Positions 62,288-64,000 of a DNA stretch of 64,000 nucleotides are shown here, one piece after another. The notes beneath the pieces are model-generated. The model was not told where the DNA came from, ran no database searches, and was given only the letters and a program-made list of their open reading frames with translations. The DNA lies in assembly GCF_000808535.1 (NCBI RefSeq), contig NZ_JWLV01000001.1:806001-870000 (forward strand). Direction: 5' to 3'. Position 1 is the stretch's first letter. Each line of letters starts with the position of its first letter. Position numbers and translations under genes: made by a program. This DNA comes from Vibrio sinaloensis (GTDB lineage: Bacteria; Pseudomonadota; Gammaproteobacteria; Enterobacterales; Vibrionaceae).

Positions 62288-63949
62288 ATGAGTCTTACAA
62301 TCAAAAGCCGCCTCTATATTTTAGCGCTTGTGCCACTGCTCGTTATTGCTTTGGGCATGCTCAGTTTTACGTACATCAAAACCAATGAACTGAACAACGA
62401 GCAAATCGAAATCACCCGCACCAACATGATGAACATGAAGAAGGCGGAATTAAGAAACTATCTGCAAATGGCAAAATCAGCCATTCAACCCTTCCTTGAT
62501 AAAGGCGCTTCATTTGAAGAAGCGTACCCAACGCTGAAAACCCTAGAATACGGCAAAACAGGCTATGTATTCGGCTACGACTCCAAAGGGATTCGCCGAG
62601 TACAAGGGAAAAGCGAAGCAGGGATTGGTGACAATATGTGGAACCTGCAAGATAAGCAGGGGAACTACCTTATCCAAGACCTGATTCGCAATGCGAAAAC
62701 GGGTGAGTTCACCACGTATTACTTTCCAAAGCCTGGTGAAACGGTAGCCCTGCCAAAGCTGAGTTACTCCATTTTTGTTCCAGAGTGGGATTTAATGCTT
62801 GGCACAGGCTTTTACACCGATGACATCGACGCGATCATTGCCGAGATGGAAGAAGCCACCAACAGCGCACTACAAACCACACTTTCCGCTATTATCGTTT
62901 TCTGTTTAGTTATCGCGATCATTGTTGGTATCTTCGCCGTTGCGGTTAACCGCACCATCATGAAACCGCTGGAGATGTTTGACGACTCAATCCGTTCGTT
63001 TGCTAGTGGTGATGCAGATCTAACGGCACGAATGGAAGATTTCAAAGCGCCTGAATTCGCCCAACTCAGCAAAAACTTCAACGCCTTTGTTTCCAGCCTG
63101 CAAAACATCATTCGTAGCGTGAGTGATGTGGGCCAACAAGTCGTGTCAGAAACAACCAACATGTCTCAACGTGCAGCCAAGGTAGATGAACTCGCATCAG
63201 GTCAACGTGAAGAAACAGAGCAAGTTGCTACAGCAATGACAGAGATGACCACCACGGCAACCGAGATTTCAAGCAACGCGAATCAAGCCGCTCAGTCAGC
63301 AAAAGAAGCGGACGATAATGCCAAAGACGCGCAAAATATTGTTAACTCTGCGGCGCAATCGGTGGAAGCGCTAGCGGAAGAAGTCTCGCAGGCTAGTGGG
63401 GTAATTTCTCGCTTAGAAGGCGATGTCCAAAACATTTCATCTTCTCTTGAGGTTATTCAAGATATTGCCGAACAAACCAACCTGTTAGCACTGAACGCAG
63501 CGATTGAGGCAGCACGAGCAGGGGAGCAAGGCCGAGGCTTTGCTGTCGTTGCCGATGAAGTCCGTAAACTGGCGAGCCGTACTCAAGACAGTACGGGTGA
63601 AATCCATAAAATGATCGAGCAATTAAAAGCCGCTTCTGACGACGCTGTAAAAGCCATGGAATCCAGCCAAAAACGTGGCGCGGGCACCGTTGAAGAAGCC
63701 AACGCAGCCGCTCGAGCATTGATTCAGATTCAAGAGTCGATTGGCACCATCATGGACATGAACTCCCTGATCGCAACGGCAACCGAAGAGCAAAGCCTAG
63801 TGGGTCAGGAGATTTCACAGCGCATCGTGGTGATTTCAGACCAAAGTGCACAGTCTGCTGAACTGGCGAACGAGAACCGTGCGGGCAGCCAAGAGCTCAA
63901 CCACAGAGCCAACGAGCTATACGAATTGGTTGACCGATTTACAGTGTAA
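62288..63949 (+). CDS. Methyl-accepting chemotaxis protein with single Cache domain
   Basis: A 553-residue chemoreceptor. ATG 62288 ([19 protein letters not shown]) follows AGGA by 5-6 nt; a TTG-started extension of 30 residues is rejected. TM1 is at about 10-29. The periplasmic part (about 40-190) is an sCache_2-type domain ([17 protein letters not shown], then [15 protein letters not shown]), typical for organic acids or other small ligands. TM2 is near 195-218, then HAMP and the signalling hairpin [20 protein letters not shown]. It ends LVDRFTV, with no CheR pentapeptide. Confidence 0.94.
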   Translation: MSLTIKSRLYILALVPLLVIALGMLSFTYIKTNELNNEQIEITRTNMMNMKKAELRNYLQMAKSAIQPFLDKGASFEEAYPTLKTLEYGKTGYVFGYDSKGIRRVQGKSEAGIGDNMWNLQDKQGNYLIQDLIRNAKTGEFTTYYFPKPGETVALPKLSYSIFVPEWDLMLGTGFYTDDIDAIIAEMEEATNSALQTTLSAIIVFCLVIAIIVGIFAVAVNRTIMKPLEMFDDSIRSFASGDADLTARMEDFKAPEFAQLSKNFNAFVSSLQNIIRSVSDVGQQVVSETTNMSQRAAKVDELASGQREETEQVATAMTEMTTTATEISSNANQAAQSAKEADDNAKDAQNIVNSAAQSVEALAEEVSQASGVISRLEGDVQNISSSLEVIQDIAEQTNLLALNAAIEAARAGEQGRGFAVVADEVRKLASRTQDSTGEIHKMIEQLKAASDDAVKAMESSQKRGAGTVEEANAAARALIQIQESIGTIMDMNSLIATATEEQSLVGQEISQRIVVISDQSAQSAELANENRAGSQELNHRANELYELVDRFTV

Positions 63950-63966
63950 TTTGAGCTTTATAAGAC

Positions 63967-63996
63967 AAAGCCCGCGACACAGTCGCGGGCTTTTTT
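63967..63996 (+). terminator. Rho-independent terminator of the Cache chemoreceptor gene
   Basis: A 12-bp stem (AAAGCCCGCGAC and GTCGCGGGCTTT, loop of 3) running into TTTTTT, 17 bp after the stop. Confidence 0.93.
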
Positions 63997-64000
63997 GATC

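Noticed and set aside
1..64000. CRISPR arrays, tRNA or rRNA genes, prophage or integron att sites
   Set aside because: No regularly spaced repeats, cloverleaf-like segments, phage genes or attC-like clusters were seen.

Overview
The window reads as a stretch of a Vibrio genome, probably the smaller chromosome, where the maltose/glycogen genes of this genus usually sit. Protein families and gene order fit Vibrionaceae: a nagB with all E. coli active-site residues, divergent malT / malPQ followed by glgB, a YibL protein, ferric-citrate fecBCDE genes and many chemoreceptors. The species cannot be fixed from sequence alone. No tRNA, rRNA, CRISPR array, prophage or intact insertion sequence was seen.

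Layout. 1-1.5 kb: edge of a small membrane protein gene, nagB and a 57-residue orphan. 1.5-7 kb: short-chain dehydrogenase / LysR pair, aldehyde dehydrogenase and an SgrR-type regulator with a strongly folding element upstream. 7-12 kb: betaine/choline-type ABC transporter (binding protein, permease, ATPase) and a BCCT carrier, i.e. compatible-solute uptake. 12.5-33.7 kb: a large beta-glucan utilisation locus. 33.7-34 kb: a 268-bp non-coding repeat (MITE-like). 34-37.4 kb: a chemoreceptor paired with an orphan sugar-binding protein. 37.5-38.7 kb: a small outer-membrane barrel plus a leishmanolysin-like metalloprotease. 38.8-40.1 kb: HAD phosphatase, VOC protein and a VOC gene relic. 40-50.7 kb: glgB, malQ, malP, malT. 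50.7-58 kb: large lipoprotein, alkaline-phosphatase-superfamily exported protein, yibL and an exported HExxH protein. 58-62 kb: fecBCDE behind a Fur box. 62-64 kb: Cache chemoreceptor.

The most coherent system is the beta-glucan locus. Two lipoproteins, GH16 and GH17, would cut beta-1,3-glucan (laminarin type) at the cell surface or in the periplasm. A LamB-like porin would admit oligosaccharides, and a five-gene Opp/Dpp-type ABC transporter would import them. A 1148-residue cytoplasmic GH94/GH149-like phosphorylase and a domain-permuted cytoplasmic GH3 beta-glucosidase would finish the job, the phosphorylase conserving energy as glucose-1-phosphate. A LacI-type repressor is encoded in the middle. 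At least six copies of a palindrome with core AAGAAAGCGCTTTCTT lie in front of the porin, the GH17-GH16 operon, lacI, a leaderless solute-binding-fold protein and the transporter operon, defining a local regulon that can be read directly from the DNA. The chemoreceptor/binding-protein pair just downstream may add chemotaxis to the same sugars (inference).

Several operons carry strong hairpins without a U-tract between the first gene and the next (proX-proW, transporter binding protein-permease, GH17-GH16, malP-malQ). This suggests that segmental mRNA stability sets protein ratios. Start codons were adjusted where a Shine-Dalgarno sequence, signal peptide or family alignment argued for a downstream start.
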